Of a stretch of DNA of 64,000 nucleotides, positions 26,359 to 35,349 are shown in pieces (positions within the stretch are counted from its first letter, which is position 1; each line of letters begins with the position of its first letter). The notes beneath the pieces are model-generated. The model was given only the letters and a program-made list of their open reading frames with translations. It ran no database searches and was not told the origin of the DNA. The translations under genes were made by a program, and so were the position numbers. The stretch is taken from the NCBI GenBank assembly GCA_964605795.1, contig CAZSDZ010000010.1, forward strand, positions 1-64,000. The letters are read 5' to 3'. The DNA is from JAFGOM01 sp964605795 (GTDB lineage: Archaea; Halobacteriota; Methanomicrobia; Methanomicrobiales; Methanospirillaceae).

Positions 26359-27867
26359 ATGAGTCCAAATCCCTTCAAGTCTCTCTTTACTTCTGCTCCT
26401 AAACCCCACATCGTTACCAGTCCCCCTCCGCCCCTTATTATATCCGGGCCGGGACTTGAGAAACGTGAGTATAATACAAAACCCTATTTTATTGTTGCTT
26501 CTGTTGAGATGGGCAATACCACTACCAAGTGTATTCTAACCGGTGTTGATCTGGAGAAGGGGGTCTGCTATGTAATCAATAAAACCGTCAGCATGAGCAG
26601 GGATGTTCGCAAGCCAAAACCGGGTGAAGAGATATTTGGCCAGACTCTTGACGGAACGGATCTGACCCGCGAGTCTGTTACTGAGCTCGTTCGGGAGACG
26701 ATTATTACCTGCCACGCAGAGGCGAAACTGGATATCAAGGATGACCTGGATTTTGTAGTACGCAGTACCGGCGTTGTTGCAGCAATGGATTCACCTGATC
26801 AGGTAGGAGATTTTGTTATTGCGCTTGCAAACGGTTGCCTTGCAGCAGGGGTTCCTCCGAAAAAGATGACTCCCCCGATGTCAAAAGCAAACCAGTCGAA
26901 AAAATTACAGCCATTCTCTTTTGCGGATCGGGTCAACTTTTCCGGTGCAGTTGCAGGGGTTGTCCCTCCCCGGGGGGCGACCGGTGTTGAGATGGTGGCA
27001 AATGAGATGGAAGGAGAACTTGCGATGGCAGGTATCAAAGAAGGGGCAAAATGGACCCCGGTTGATTTCAGGAATCCCTGTATTGCGATTGATTTTGGCA
27101 CGACACTTGACGGGAGGATTACCAGTGACGTTCCTCCTGATGCAAGTGATCCTTTTGCAAATACCATAGGGAATTTCTGCGGTCTTGCCGGTTCGATCCT
27201 TGATGGTATTATCAGGGGTACTGGCCTTGTGGATGCCAGAACCGGAACTGCACTTGATATCTTTGGTGACAGTCCAAAAAAGATGATGGGGATTAGCAGC
27301 GCGAAAAAATCGCGCATTATCGATGAGTATGTTCATCGCTGTCATGAACAGATATCGGTAGAAGTGGTTCCTTCCCATCGCAGGAAATATGGAAAAGTAC
27401 CCGTGTATGCTGATATCGCACAAAAGTCTGGTGTAACCCTTATTGGGATTGATGTCGGGGAGAATGGGGATGCAATGGACAAGCTTGAGCAGATCGGAAA
27501 GGAGGTTTATCACGAACAATCACTGGATGTCTTGCGAACCGTCATCGATAGGACCGGTGCAGAGATGGCACTGCGACTCATCGATATCTCTGCCGAATGC
27601 GGTTTTATTACCGAGAATACTTCGATAGGGTTCACCGGCCGGGCGGCGATCTCAGGGAATAAACCCCATTTTATCCTTGATGGCATCATGAAGCGGAAAT
27701 TATTTCATGATCCAATCAATCATCTGGTTTTTGTGGATGACGGACTCGCACGGGGGGCAGCCCTTATGGGAAGATGCATGAACTCGCTCGGGAAACCATC
27801 AATGCCGATAGGCGGAGCAACCGGAGGAAAATGTATCATGTCACGAAGGATCGCTATCGGGCGGTGA
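26359..27867 (+). CDS. Methanogenesis marker protein 14
   Basis: A 502-residue protein of the family named methanogenesis marker 14 (TIGR03285), found essentially only in methanogens. It looks like an ASKHA-fold ATPase related to reductive activators: VASVEMGNTTTKCIL (about 47-61) resembles a phosphate-1 loop, FRNPCIAIDFGTTLDGRI (about 232-249) a second one, and ATGGKCIMSRR is near the end. By analogy with corrinoid-protein activators it may reduce or activate a cofactor enzyme, but no reaction is proven. The first ~35 residues are proline-rich and poorly conserved-looking. No Shine-Dalgarno is evident. Confidence 0.85.
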   Translation: MSPNPFKSLFTSAPKPHIVTSPPPPLIISGPGLEKREYNTKPYFIVASVEMGNTTTKCILTGVDLEKGVCYVINKTVSMSRDVRKPKPGEEIFGQTLDGTDLTRESVTELVRETIITCHAEAKLDIKDDLDFVVRSTGVVAAMDSPDQVGDFVIALANGCLAAGVPPKKMTPPMSKANQSKKLQPFSFADRVNFSGAVAGVVPPRGATGVEMVANEMEGELAMAGIKEGAKWTPVDFRNPCIAIDFGTTLDGRITSDVPPDASDPFANTIGNFCGLAGSILDGIIRGTGLVDARTGTALDIFGDSPKKMMGISSAKKSRIIDEYVHRCHEQISVEVVPSHRRKYGKVPVYADIAQKSGVTLIGIDVGENGDAMDKLEQIGKEVYHEQSLDVLRTVIDRTGAEMALRLIDISAECGFITENTSIGFTGRAAISGNKPHFILDGIMKRKLFHDPINHLVFVDDGLARGAALMGRCMNSLGKPSMPIGGATGGKCIMSRRIAIGR

Positions 27868-27979
27868 TTTCCAGTCCCGGTTTTTGAAGGATCGGTACCT
27901 ATTATTGATTTTCTTCATTAATTGTTGAGTTGAAAAAAGACGAAAATACAAGAAGATTTGATTGCACACGGAAGATAAC

Positions 27980-28243
27980 ATGTCCCAAATTAATAATAAT
28001 CAGGATAATAGCAACCAGAATGAACCGTTATATGATCTCATATTCCCTCCGGGCACACCCCGTTCAATCATCAGGGATATCATAACGAGGTTTGATGTTG
28101 AGATGGTTGAACGGACAGAGAGATTGTCGTTTGCGAATATGGACGGGGATGCCCGTACACTTCTCGCAGTTCGGGGTCCCCATGCCGTAATGCAGGAAGT
28201 AGAAGCGTATTTTAAAGAAAAGATGGTTGAATTTGTCAGTTAA
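27980..28243 (+). CDS. Small conserved-looking protein beside marker 14
   Basis: An 87-residue soluble protein. After an asparagine/glutamine-rich start (MSQINNNQDNSNQNEP) there is a compact domain with LIFPPGTPRSIIRDIITRFDVEMVERTERL and TLLAVRGPHAVMQEVEAYFKEKMVEF, predicted as beta-alpha ACT/ferredoxin-like folds by eye. I do not recognise the family. It follows the marker 14 gene by about 110 bases on the same strand, so a shared methanogen-specific role is possible. Start at 27980 chosen over an upstream TTG. The 3' end overlaps the convergent next gene by 8 bases. Confidence 0.7.
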   Translation: MSQINNNQDNSNQNEPLYDLIFPPGTPRSIIRDIITRFDVEMVERTERLSFANMDGDARTLLAVRGPHAVMQEVEAYFKEKMVEFVS

Positions 28244-28877
28244 TCTCGTGAGTTCTTCGCTTTGATCTGCCTAAAAGAGAGAGCATACCAATACCAAGCG
28301 GAGCAATAAAAACCGAAAGTGGCGTTGATGGCACCGTCACCGGTGCGGTAATCTCTTCTCTCGTAACCTCATGGGTATCCGGTGTATCAGAAGATTTTGG
28401 TGGTAAAGACACAACCTCTCCGTTACCGGTGTCGGGTATCTTTACCGCATTTTCATTCCGTTCTGTATCTGAAGAGAAGGCGGGTTCAAGAAGGTTAAAG
28501 GTCTCGGTCTGGATGTAATTTTTCCCGATAACCTCTGTTCGAACCATGTAGAGATCCGGGCTCCACCCTGCAGTATCAAAGGTAAACGACCAGGTATTTC
28601 CTGTTGTATCCTCAGTCTTTAGAACCGGAACAACTCCTGAAATTCCTCCCATAATGGCGGGATCAAATTTCTGAACTGGTCCGAATGATGCCGGGTAAAT
28701 CTCTATCAGTATCTGGTTATCGGGATTAAAATTGGTGATGCCCTGTATGGTAATCTCGTCAGATACGATGTGATCACCAGGAGGGAGCATACCGGATGCT
28801 GATACTGATGCAATGATAATGATTACAATACAGGAACATGCAAGACTCATGTTTACGATTGATTTCTTCTTGTGCAT
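28236..28877 (-). CDS. Exported protein with C-terminal membrane anchor
   Basis: A 213-residue protein of unknown function. It starts with a signal peptide (KKKSIVNMSLACSCIVIIIIASVSASG), then a beta-rich domain of about 110 residues (VSDEITIQGITNFNPDNQILIEIYP...WSFTFDTAGWSPDLYMVRTEV). A threonine/proline-rich linker (about 140-190) follows, then a short hydrophobic segment FIAPLGIGMLSLLG with a basic tail RSKRR. This architecture resembles surface proteins of methanogens that stay tethered by the C-terminus. Divergent from the cohesin-like gene cluster. Confidence 0.75.
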   Translation of the reverse strand: MHKKKSIVNMSLACSCIVIIIIASVSASGMLPPGDHIVSDEITIQGITNFNPDNQILIEIYPASFGPVQKFDPAIMGGISGVVPVLKTEDTTGNTWSFTFDTAGWSPDLYMVRTEVIGKNYIQTETFNLLEPAFSSDTERNENAVKIPDTGNGEVVSLPPKSSDTPDTHEVTREEITAPVTVPSTPLSVFIAPLGIGMLSLLGRSKRRTHEIN

Positions 28878-29109
28878 ACGTATTCATTACGATTCGTCTT
28901 ATTTATGATTACCAGGTGTTTAATACTTCTGCATAAATTGTGTTACCTGATCATTGCACGGGTTTTGGTGTGATATTTTTCTTGGCACGCCATGCACAGA
29001 TTCAATTAAAGAAAGAACATAAAACAATAAAAGCATTTGATCGTGTAGAGAAGGATACGATAGTGGTAGGATAGTGATATATCATGCAATATCAGAACGG
29101 GGGAATAGA

Positions 29110-30726
29110 ATGATATTAGTCTCTAAAAATATTATTCCCTCTCTTTTGGTTGTTTCCCTCATCATAATGGGGTTAAGTGGCATAGGAGAGGCAGCACCGG
29201 TTGATGAACAGTTTCCTGCAACAGATCTTCTGACTTCTGTTATCGGGATGATACAAAAAACTGCAGCAGGGACGGGGGAACTTTCTCAAACGCTCAAAAA
29301 CCGGCCGTTTCAGACCGCCGAACAGGAAAAGTGGCATACCGCCATAGAGTATCCTGATGACTGGCTGCAACAGGGGAACCTGCCGGGAGGTATTGATCTT
29401 TTCGTATCTCCTGATGCAAGAAGGGGAACGTTTGTTGCCGTTGCGATTCCGGTTGTCACCGGATATGAAAATACACCCCAGGGATTGGCTCAACTTGAGA
29501 ACCTTGCAGCAGTTAAGGTAAAAAACAGTCTTGGCCTTGAGAAGATATCCGGTGACGACGTCTCCTTTCTCGGTCTCCCGGGAAAAGAGATCCAATTTTC
29601 TGGTTTAGATGGAGCAGGGTCTCAGATTATTGTGGGAATCGTATTTACCGTTATAGATCACCGGATTTATGAGATTGATTACGGGTACTATGATCTTTTC
29701 AATTATCCACAGACTGACATCCCGGTTATCAGAAAGATGATTGATTCGTTTACGATTGATCTGACCCGGCCGGCAGGTGTCTCTTTTTCCGAATCCATTG
29801 AGACGAATCCTACTATCTATCTTCACCCCGCAACAACTGCAGTTGCCGTATCAGGGAATACTGATGTATCGGTTCTCATGGACATGGCTCCTCTTGGGTT
29901 ATCAGGATACCAGATACAGATCTCACTTTCAAATCCATCTCTTGGTGAGATCACAGAAGTGAAACAGCCTGGTTGGGCAGGATTATTCTCGGTAGATCCG
30001 CCGCGAGGATCATCGGTAACGGTGAAAGCTGCAGATACTGCCATGGACGTAAACCCGGGAGATACCGATATTCTTCTTGCTACCGTAACAATACAGGGAA
30101 AACAGGAGGGTGAATGTATCATCACTATTATACCTGATATCGTGGATGATGACATCTCTGATCGCTATAATCCCACAATCGTGCCGGGAACACTCACGGT
30201 CACCGGAACAGGGCCAGGACCCTCGCTCTCGCTGGATCTCTATCCCGGATGGAATTGTATCTCATCTCCACGGCAGTTAGCTCCCGGGTATGATACTGCA
30301 TCGTTATTCTCAACGATTGACACGGCCGGCAGAAGTATCTGGCTCTATGATGCCGGTATTGACAGCTGGATAAGTGCTGATGCACAGACGGTGATTAACC
30401 CGATGCAGGGGATCTGGATCTACTCCCAGAATCAGTCAACGGTGACATTCATCTTTAAACCAATCCAGAAAAACCCTGAAACTACCCTAGAGAGAGGATG
30501 GAATCTTTTTGGACCCGGGATCCTGGTACCAGGAAAAGCAAAGGATGTTCTTGTTCCTATACAGTCCTCCTGGACCCAGATCCTACCGTTTCATGCGAGC
30601 AACCAGATATGGGAACCTGCGATAGTTAACGGTGGAAACGGCCAGTTCTCTGATGACCGGGTTATATATCCCGGTCAGGGGTACTGGATATATATGACAG
30701 AAAAGGCACATCTTACGGAACGATAA
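29110..30726 (+). CDS. Exported protein with cohesin-like and tandem PGWN/GYW modules
   Basis: A 538-residue exported protein. After the signal peptide (ISKNIIP-type start, cleavage near GEAAPVD) residues ~50-215 resemble a PsbP/DcrB-like domain (WHTAIEYPDDWLQQGNLPGGIDLF). Residues ~235-375 look like a cohesin-like beta-sandwich (TTAVAVSGNTDVSVLMDMAPL, YQIQISLSNPSLGEI, with TVTIQGKQEGECIITI). The C-terminus has two copies of a module beginning YPGWNCISSP / ERGWNLFGPG and ending GIWIYSQ / GYWIYMT. Start at 29110 has GGGGGA upstream. Four bases from the next gene, so co-expressed. Likely a cell-surface adhesion or scaffold protein; this is inference. Confidence 0.75.
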   Translation: MILVSKNIIPSLLVVSLIIMGLSGIGEAAPVDEQFPATDLLTSVIGMIQKTAAGTGELSQTLKNRPFQTAEQEKWHTAIEYPDDWLQQGNLPGGIDLFVSPDARRGTFVAVAIPVVTGYENTPQGLAQLENLAAVKVKNSLGLEKISGDDVSFLGLPGKEIQFSGLDGAGSQIIVGIVFTVIDHRIYEIDYGYYDLFNYPQTDIPVIRKMIDSFTIDLTRPAGVSFSESIETNPTIYLHPATTAVAVSGNTDVSVLMDMAPLGLSGYQIQISLSNPSLGEITEVKQPGWAGLFSVDPPRGSSVTVKAADTAMDVNPGDTDILLATVTIQGKQEGECIITIIPDIVDDDISDRYNPTIVPGTLTVTGTGPGPSLSLDLYPGWNCISSPRQLAPGYDTASLFSTIDTAGRSIWLYDAGIDSWISADAQTVINPMQGIWIYSQNQSTVTFIFKPIQKNPETTLERGWNLFGPGILVPGKAKDVLVPIQSSWTQILPFHASNQIWEPAIVNGGNGQFSDDRVIYPGQGYWIYMTEKAHLTER

Positions 30727-30729
30727 TTT

Positions 30730-32037
30730 ATGAGCAATCATCACCTGAAGATCTCTGCCCTCGTCATTTTGTCCTTCTTTCTTTTTGGCAGCGGGATCTG
30801 TACTGCAACCCCGCCCCTCCCCTGTGAATTTTATGGCGGTGTTTTTATCGATGATATCCCGGCACCTGCTGGAACGAAGATCACTGCTCTTATAAATGGA
30901 ATCTCTCACGGAGAGATAATCACTGAAAATGACGGGTTTTATGGTGGTCCTGCCCTTTTTGATCGTCGTCTGACCGTTGCTGCCAGTGAAGACGAGCTTG
31001 GCTCTGGTATTGGCACCATCGTATTTCTGATAAATGGGATGCAGGCACGAGAGACCGCAGAGTATATCCCTGGTCTCTCTCAGGAACTTTTACTGACTGC
31101 TGGCGGGGATAGGAATCCGGATACAACGGCTCTACCGACTGTTCTGCCAACCATTCCGTATCAGCCGACACCACCGCCCGGATCCGGTTTTGAGAGTGCT
31201 ACGACCTATATATCAGATGATGGTCAGGCGAGGCTTTTGTTTGATGCAGGTGCTCAGATCCTTGATAAAGGAGTAGCCATTGATCAGGTAGAGATCATCA
31301 GAACTGATTCTGCAATGCTGCCTCCGATGTCAGAGTCCTTACAAAAAACATTTACCGGATATGGCTATCGTATCGTTCCTGACGGGGCTGTCTTTATTCC
31401 TGAGGCTACCTTTATTATCTCTGTCCCTGCTGGTGACCTGCAAAATTATGTCACGAACTTCGCTGTTTTAAAGATGTTCAGCCCTGCAACCGGCGGATGG
31501 CAGAATCAGAATACTGCAATCAATACAAATGCCGGGGAAGTTCATTCAACAGTGACCTGGGCTACCGCGTATGCTCTCTTTGTTCAGGAACCAAAACCGG
31601 ATTCCCCGGCCGGGATTACGATCCCTGATACCCTTCAGGAGCCGGGTACATCCATGGTACTGCCACCCCTTCCTCCTGACGGGATAACCCCGGGTGCGTT
31701 ATTACCAGATGAGTCACCGGGATTACCTGATAAATCACCGGGAGCAATACCGCCTGCTGAGATATCAGATTCACATGCAGTACCTGCTCAGGCAACGGAG
31801 GATGTGCACGGGGAGATCCCGCAACCAGAGATGAAAGGATCTTTCTTTGATATCAGAAAAAGTATGGATGCTGTAAAGAACCAGTTTTTTGGCGTTTTCC
31901 AAAGCGTAAAAACCGGTTTGTACTCACTGCAGCAGCGCCTTTTCTCTCCGGTTGGTTACATCGTACTTCTCTTCCTATTCATTGCGATTGGAAACGTGGT
32001 AATTTACCGCTGCTATCAGATAAAATGCAGGAAATAG
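30730..32037 (+). CDS. Exported, C-terminally anchored surface protein
   Basis: A 435-residue protein with a signal peptide (ALVILSFFLFGSGICTA), an N-terminal beta domain of about 90 residues (CEFYGGVFIDDIPAPAGTKITAL, similar to carboxypeptidase-regulatory-like folds), a proline linker, and a second beta domain (about 155-290: TTYISDDGQARLLFDAGAQI ... TVTWATAYALFV) resembling the domain preceding PGF-type sorting tails. A proline-rich stretch (about 295-365) precedes a C-terminal helix GYIVLLFLFIAIGNVVIY with basic tail. Likely a membrane-tethered surface partner of the preceding gene. Confidence 0.75.
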   Translation: MSNHHLKISALVILSFFLFGSGICTATPPLPCEFYGGVFIDDIPAPAGTKITALINGISHGEIITENDGFYGGPALFDRRLTVAASEDELGSGIGTIVFLINGMQARETAEYIPGLSQELLLTAGGDRNPDTTALPTVLPTIPYQPTPPPGSGFESATTYISDDGQARLLFDAGAQILDKGVAIDQVEIIRTDSAMLPPMSESLQKTFTGYGYRIVPDGAVFIPEATFIISVPAGDLQNYVTNFAVLKMFSPATGGWQNQNTAINTNAGEVHSTVTWATAYALFVQEPKPDSPAGITIPDTLQEPGTSMVLPPLPPDGITPGALLPDESPGLPDKSPGAIPPAEISDSHAVPAQATEDVHGEIPQPEMKGSFFDIRKSMDAVKNQFFGVFQSVKTGLYSLQQRLFSPVGYIVLLFLFIAIGNVVIYRCYQIKCRK

Positions 32038-32038
32038 G

Positions 32039-32767
32039 ATGCGTTCCCGATTACAGGATATTCTTATCCAGCAGGTAAACCGGTCGTTACAGAAGAAAGA
32101 CTATGTTGGTTGTACCAGGAAACTGGATAAGATTATCAGGACTGATCCCGGAAATGTCCCTATCTTAAATCTGCTTGGTATCTGTCACGGATTACAGGGG
32201 AATCATGAGCAGGCACGTGATTGTTATCAACAGATCGTTGAGATACAACCTGATGTTGCCCTGCATTACAACAACCTGGGACTCTCTTATCAGAACCTGG
32301 GACAATACGATGCCGCAGTACGTCTGTTTGACAAAGCGTTATCCCTTGACCCATATCTTTTTGAAGCACGGTATAACAGGGCAAATACCTATCTTTGTAT
32401 CGGAAGAGTTACCGACGCTATTGATGAGTACCAGCAGATACTTGACCAGAACAAAGATCATCCTCTCACACTGCTTAATCTGGGGAATGCATATGGAATT
32501 CTCGGTCTTCATACCGATGCGATCGCATCATACCAGAAAGCATTGCATGTAAAGCCAGGATATACTGATGCGGCCTATAATATCGGTCATTCGTATGAAC
32601 TGATGGAACAGTACGAGGATGCCCTGGAATGGTATGAAAAGACCCTGGAATTGGATACAGAGTATATCGCAGCATGGAGACAAAAAGCAAAAATTCATCG
32701 CTCTTTCGGTGAGGTATGCAAGGCAGAGGAGGCAGAATCAAACCTTGCATTGTTGTCTGATTCGTGA
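32039..32767 (+). CDS. Cytosolic TPR-repeat protein
   Basis: A 242-residue protein with about six tetratricopeptide repeats (LNLLGICHGLQGNHEQARDC, YNNLGLSYQNLGQYDAAVRL, and so on) and no signal peptide or membrane helix, so it likely works inside the cell as a protein-binding scaffold. It starts two bases after the stop of the anchored surface protein gene, which suggests it is the cytosolic member of the same operon. Function otherwise unknown. Confidence 0.85.
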   Translation: MRSRLQDILIQQVNRSLQKKDYVGCTRKLDKIIRTDPGNVPILNLLGICHGLQGNHEQARDCYQQIVEIQPDVALHYNNLGLSYQNLGQYDAAVRLFDKALSLDPYLFEARYNRANTYLCIGRVTDAIDEYQQILDQNKDHPLTLLNLGNAYGILGLHTDAIASYQKALHVKPGYTDAAYNIGHSYELMEQYEDALEWYEKTLELDTEYIAAWRQKAKIHRSFGEVCKAEEAESNLALLSDS

Positions 32768-33087
32768 CATTTCCCGCCCGGATATTTCTTTTCACACGCT
32801 GTCAATATAGAAATCGGTTCAATCCTGATATCATCTCTTTATGGGGGGGTAACCGGAGCGGAATCAGTGGTCTGATATGACCCGATTTGGGTTGCCTTAT
32901 CGTTTGCGATGACCTGATGAAAGGATAGTGGCACTACCGGTTATCCCAGGGGTATAAGCAGGTGCAAATATCCGGTATCCCTTTTTTTTAATCCTTTATG
33001 AATATTGCATGAAACAGATTGATACAAAAGAAGATCAAACACTACTATTGCGAACCGGTATGAAATACACGTACGCAGGGATTATCA
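32768..33087. other. Intergenic region before the PAS-CheW gene
   Basis: About 320 bases. It contains an imperfect inverted repeat (ACCGG at 32936-32940 and CCGGT at 32972-32976) followed by a T-run at 32982-32989, plausible as the terminator of the surface-protein operon. No gene is seen. Confidence 0.4.
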
Positions 33088-35307
33088 GTGTCTTTGGATA
33101 ACAGAGAGAACAGTCGTGAGATGAACAGGGGGAATGAGAAGAACAGGGATTCATCCCCTGTTGTTTTTTTCGATTATCAGAGGATGATCTCACTTCTGTC
33201 TGAGAGCGATGATGTATCTGATCTTGATATTCCAGCCGAATGGAAACCTCTCCAGGATAGGATTCATTCTTTACAGAAAAGAAAGACAGAGCCTGGAAGT
33301 GGGTATGATACCGTACCAGATCTCGTGAATCAATGCACGTATCCGCTTGCCATCCAGATTCGTGACGAGATCGTTTTTGCAAATCAGGATTTTTTAAAGA
33401 TCGGTTTAAACGATTCTCGCTCTGTTCCCGGATGGATGATGGAGCGTGATATAAACGGTCGTGAATACCAGGCATTGGATCATTCTTTTTGGATAATCTC
33501 GGTAATCCCTCTGCATGACGGTACATCTCTCTCCCGAATAATTGTCCTTGTCCCACAGGATTGTGTTGCGATGGGTGAGGATTCTCTCTTCTCCCTTCTC
33601 CCGTATCCTGCTCTTGTGTTAAATAAGGCAGGTTTCATCGCCCGGGTGAATCCTGCGTTCTGTTCGATGTCAGGGAAGAAGGCTCCGGAACTTCTCTATC
33701 ATGATCCGGTCTCAGTCGGGTTTCCTGAAAGCATCAGAAACCAGTGTGATATGGTTATCAGAACAAAAACACCCTGTACTATCGGGATGCATTATTACTC
33801 TGCTTTTGGAACCTCTCACGATCTCAACGTCTACATGGCACCAATGATGGTAGTGCCCGGACAGGTTGACCGGATTTGTATCCTCATATCTGACGTGGAT
33901 GCTGCAAAAACCGGTGATTCCGGTATACTACGGGATACCGGTTGCACGGCATTGCGAAACCGTTTTCTTACCCTGCGTTCCGGACTCCCTCTTGCAACCG
34001 CAGAGATAGATGATGCCGGACTGGTTCGGTCGGTCAACGATCCCTTTGCCATGATATTTGGTGTTGATCCCGAATCTCTCATCATGCGAAAGATGAATAC
34101 TCTTATCCCGGATATCATTCCTGAATCTGATCCCAAACAATTATATATTGATAATGCCGGCATTACCCGGGAGGGTATGGTTTATCTCCCTGGATATCAG
34201 GGAATTCTGGAGGTAAAAACCATCCGTATGCCTGATGCAGAAAAAACCGGATGCGGGATGTTTCTCTTTCTCATCCAGAAGATAAAGAAAGGACAGGTTC
34301 CTGCCTTTTTATCTGAATCAGGTCCGGGAAGACTTCCTGATGAAGGGGATGGCACAAGTGATGGGAAGATGGACTGGCTTATTGAGTTTATTACATCATA
34401 TCCTGCACCGGCTCTCATCTGCGATACCGCAGGAGTAATCCTCTCAGCAAATCAGATATGGAGCAGGTATACCGGGAAAAAACCATCAGAAATTTCGGGC
34501 ATGCATGTTCATGATATCATTTCCAAGAACACAAAAAAGATATTCCCGGAAAAAAACGGGGCTGCCGGTTCGTATCCTGATACGGTTGAGATCCATCATG
34601 ACGAAACGGGTTATGTGTTGCATCAGTTTTGCGTTCCCGTAGATCTCAATGGTAAAAAACTCTACCTGTTTCTCTTCTCTGATATGACCCGTGAATATGA
34701 GGCAATACGATTGAAATCAGATGAGATTGCTGCGTTACAGGCCAGGATAACAGTTCTGAATGAAACAGCCAGATCCAAAGAATGTACCCGGGATGGTACG
34801 ATGGAACAGGACGGGGCCGCACCAGGTTCCCATGAGATACTTGCTTTTACCATTCATGAGAGCTGGTTTGCCATTGATATTGAGATGGTACGGGAGATCA
34901 TTGAGATGGTCCCGATAACCCCTCTTCCCAATACTCCTCATTATATCTGTGGAGTCATCAATCTCAGGGGAGAGATCACCACGGTCATTAATCTCTCATC
35001 TTTAATCGGATCATCCACAGAAAAAAGAAGGGAGGAACAGAAGATCATTGTGCTTTCTCCAGACAAAACTGAACGGGTAAATCTAGGACTCATTGTTGAT
35101 GAGGTTGTCAGTGTGCAGCAGATAGAGAAAAAACAACTTAATATTCTTGGAGATGATATCACTGCACATACCAGGACCGGGATCAAGGGGATAATCAGGG
35201 TGGAACCGGATGAGAGGCATGGTGAAATTGAGGCAACAGGGCTTACCAAGCTGGTCATCTGGCTGAAGATGGAGCAGATTATCGATGAGATTCGCCTGCA
35301 GGGTTAA
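33088..35307 (+). CDS. PAS-domain protein with C-terminal CheW domain
   Basis: A 739-residue soluble signalling protein. From the N-terminus: a divergent PAS-like region (about 80-158, CTYPLAIQIRDEIVFANQDF), a PAS domain (about 165-280, YPALVLNKAGFIARVNPAF), another (about 300-400, ATAEIDDAGLVRSVNDPF), another (about 430-545, PAPALICDTAGVILSANQIW), then a CheW domain (about 590-735, FTIHESWFAIDIEMVREI ... GVINLRGEITTVINL). CheW couples receptors to the kinase CheA. No kinase or receptor signalling domain is present in the protein. The GTG at 33088 has AGGGAT upstream; ATG at 33121 is the alternative. Followed by cheR. Confidence 0.88.
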   Translation: MSLDNRENSREMNRGNEKNRDSSPVVFFDYQRMISLLSESDDVSDLDIPAEWKPLQDRIHSLQKRKTEPGSGYDTVPDLVNQCTYPLAIQIRDEIVFANQDFLKIGLNDSRSVPGWMMERDINGREYQALDHSFWIISVIPLHDGTSLSRIIVLVPQDCVAMGEDSLFSLLPYPALVLNKAGFIARVNPAFCSMSGKKAPELLYHDPVSVGFPESIRNQCDMVIRTKTPCTIGMHYYSAFGTSHDLNVYMAPMMVVPGQVDRICILISDVDAAKTGDSGILRDTGCTALRNRFLTLRSGLPLATAEIDDAGLVRSVNDPFAMIFGVDPESLIMRKMNTLIPDIIPESDPKQLYIDNAGITREGMVYLPGYQGILEVKTIRMPDAEKTGCGMFLFLIQKIKKGQVPAFLSESGPGRLPDEGDGTSDGKMDWLIEFITSYPAPALICDTAGVILSANQIWSRYTGKKPSEISGMHVHDIISKNTKKIFPEKNGAAGSYPDTVEIHHDETGYVLHQFCVPVDLNGKKLYLFLFSDMTREYEAIRLKSDEIAALQARITVLNETARSKECTRDGTMEQDGAAPGSHEILAFTIHESWFAIDIEMVREIIEMVPITPLPNTPHYICGVINLRGEITTVINLSSLIGSSTEKRREEQKIIVLSPDKTERVNLGLIVDEVVSVQQIEKKQLNILGDDITAHTRTGIKGIIRVEPDERHGEIEATGLTKLVIWLKMEQIIDEIRLQG

Positions 35308-35349
35308 ATGATTTACAGATTTTTCTAACAAGGTTGTGTAACCGATATC

